A DNA stretch of 42,509 nucleotides from an uncultured Flavobacterium sp. (GTDB taxonomy: Bacteria > Bacteroidota > Bacteroidia > Flavobacteriales > Flavobacteriaceae), in contig CAKUAD010000014.1 in assembly GCA_934636265.1 (NCBI GenBank), positions 1-42,509 on the forward strand, written 5' to 3'. The position numbers and the translations under genes were made by a program. The notes below the pieces were generated by a model. That model saw only the letters and a program-made list of their open reading frames with translations. It searched no databases and was not told the origin of the DNA. Numbering within the stretch: position 1 is the first letter of the stretch; each line of letters starts with the position of its first letter. Below are positions 41,763 through 42,509 of this stretch, piece after piece.

Positions 41763-42128
41763 ATGAAAACGATGCTTCTCATAGTAGCGTTCACCTTGCT
41801 GGCAAAACCTTTGCTCCCGCTGGCTGAATACGTGATCCATTACGAGCGCATCGTACGGGAACTTTGTGAAAAGCGCAATGAACCGGAATCCAATTGCAAC
41901 GGATCGTGCTACCTAAAAAAGCAACTCGCCAAAGCATCCGACACCAACGAGCCCGCAACCGACCGCAAAGTCAAAATGGCCGAAACTGAAATCCTGTTTT
42001 TGGAAGTTTCGGCTCAACTGTACCTGCCATCGGCCCGGATTATATCTGCAAAGGTAAACTGCGCTTACCTGAATCACTACAATTACAGCGGCAACCTTAA
42101 AGTTTTTCATCCGCCTTCTCAGTCCTGA
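41763..42128 (+). CDS. Small exported protein with CNGSCYL motif
   Basis: A 121-residue protein. An N-terminal hydrophobic segment (MLLIVAFTLLAKPLLPLAEYVI) acts as signal or anchor, then comes a Cys-rich motif (LCEKRNEPESNCNGSCYLKK), a charged linker, and a beta/His/Tyr-rich tail. I recall such proteins at flavobacterial copper-uptake loci, but the family has no firm function. The TACCTTTG box ends four bases before the ATG, so the mRNA is predicted leaderless. A terminator follows. Confidence 0.7.
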   Translation: MKTMLLIVAFTLLAKPLLPLAEYVIHYERIVRELCEKRNEPESNCNGSCYLKKQLAKASDTNEPATDRKVKMAETEILFLEVSAQLYLPSARIISAKVNCAYLNHYNYSGNLKVFHPPSQS

Positions 42129-42129
42129 T

Positions 42130-42148
42130 ACAGCAAAACGCTGTTTTT
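42130..42148 (+). terminator. Terminator after the 41763 gene
   Basis: ACAGC (42130-42134), loop AAAAC, GCTGT (42140-42144), then four further T. A second hairpin GTTCGG/CCGAAC follows at about 42150-42169. Confidence 0.65.
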
Positions 42149-42203
42149 CGTTCGGTAAACCTGCCGAACCAGATGATTATTATCAAATTTAAAAAATAAA
42201 CTG

Positions 42204-42509
42204 ATGAAATCTTTAAAATATTTTGCCCTTTTCCTATCCGTAATCTTGATGGCGTGTTCAACCGACGACGACAACGCGCCGGCCAATGAACTCAAAGACC
42301 TTGCGCTGGTACAAGTCATGTCAAATGAAACTCACGAAATAGAACTTTACACGCCAAGCGGACAATTTGTCCAGGGATACAATGCCGTGTCGCTGCGGAT
42401 CAAGGACTTGGCAACCGGCGGGTACGTGACAAACGCTCAGGTTTCGTGGATGCCGATGATGCAAATGATGTCGATGGCGCATTCCTGCCCGTTCTCGCTG
42501 TGCCCCTTC
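42204..42509 (+). CDS. Lipoprotein, 3' part outside the window (FixH/YtkA-like?)
   Basis: The first 102 codons are present and open to the window edge. The signal peptide has a lipobox (ILMAC, C18), followed by an acidic stretch (STDDDN), a beta-strand region with IELYTPSGQFVQGYN and SLRIKDLATGG, and a Met-rich patch (WMPMMQMMSMAHSC). The Met/His/Cys-rich patch suggests copper binding and the fold resembles YtkA/FixH-type domains. It follows the CNGSCYL gene at 75 bp. Assignment is tentative because the protein is incomplete. Confidence 0.6.
   Translation, partial: MKSLKYFALFLSVILMACSTDDDNAPANELKDLALVQVMSNETHEIELYTPSGQFVQGYNAVSLRIKDLATGGYVTNAQVSWMPMMQMMSMAHSCPFSLCPF

Noticed and set aside
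1..42509. CRISPR array, rRNA or tRNA genes
   Set aside because: No regularly spaced repeats and no rRNA or tRNA features were seen anywhere in the window.

Overview
The window looks like a chromosomal segment of a Flavobacterium-like member of the Bacteroidota. The evidence is gliding-motility genes gldF/gldG, DUF4294, DUF4266 and DUF3570 proteins, a Sec/lipoprotein-type (clade II) nitrous oxide reductase, few Shine-Dalgarno sequences, and repeated TAnnTTTG promoter boxes. The host backbone has roughly balanced GC by eye. An AT-rich island of about 9.3 kb interrupts it.

Bases 1-11279 are backbone: DUF4294 protein, M42 aminopeptidase, two small exported proteins (one with ankyrin repeats), purC, phoH, a SAM hydrolase-family protein, a monooxygenase-like protein, gldF-gldG, dnaN and mnmE. 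Bases 11262-20539 are an integrated island bounded by imperfect 18-bp repeats, each encoding the last residues of MnmE (FCIGK-stop). The repeats show that it inserted at the 3' end of mnmE. It carries a tyrosine recombinase, an excisionase-like HTH protein, a replication-initiator-like protein, a PIF1-like helicase, a candidate structured RNA and a small lipoprotein. On the opposite strand lies a tightly overlapped three-gene operon: a CD-NTase (cGAS/DncV-like), a single-chain E2-E1-JAB protein and a DUF6602-like PD-(D/E)XK nuclease. The operon resembles a type II CBASS anti-phage system, but has a fused conjugation/deconjugation protein and a nuclease with no nucleotide sensor that I recognise. 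It is the main discovery candidate.

Bases 20540-31854 hold a hemerythrin-like protein, a thioredoxin-ApbE-DUF4266-DUF3570 cluster, a two-component system and a heavy-metal RND efflux system. The pump and outer-membrane factor are fused into one reading frame that keeps an internal signal peptide. Bases 31901-39153 hold a CopD-like protein and a nos operon (cytochrome c, nosZ, a membrane-NosL fusion, nosD, nosF, nosY, truncated haemoglobin). Bases 39204-42509 hold a fasciclin lipoprotein, a haem-copper-oxidase-like membrane protein, a Crp/Fnr regulator, and two exported proteins possibly linked to copper.

Four copies of an operator-like palindrome (TATGA-N6-TCAYR) lie 29.5-30.5 bp upstream of five TAnnTTTG-like boxes. 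These serve CopD, the nos operon, fasciclin, crp itself and the gene divergent from crp. The spacing fits class II activation by the Crp/Fnr protein encoded here and would tie these genes into one denitrification/copper regulon. All functions are read from sequence motifs; no database search was possible.
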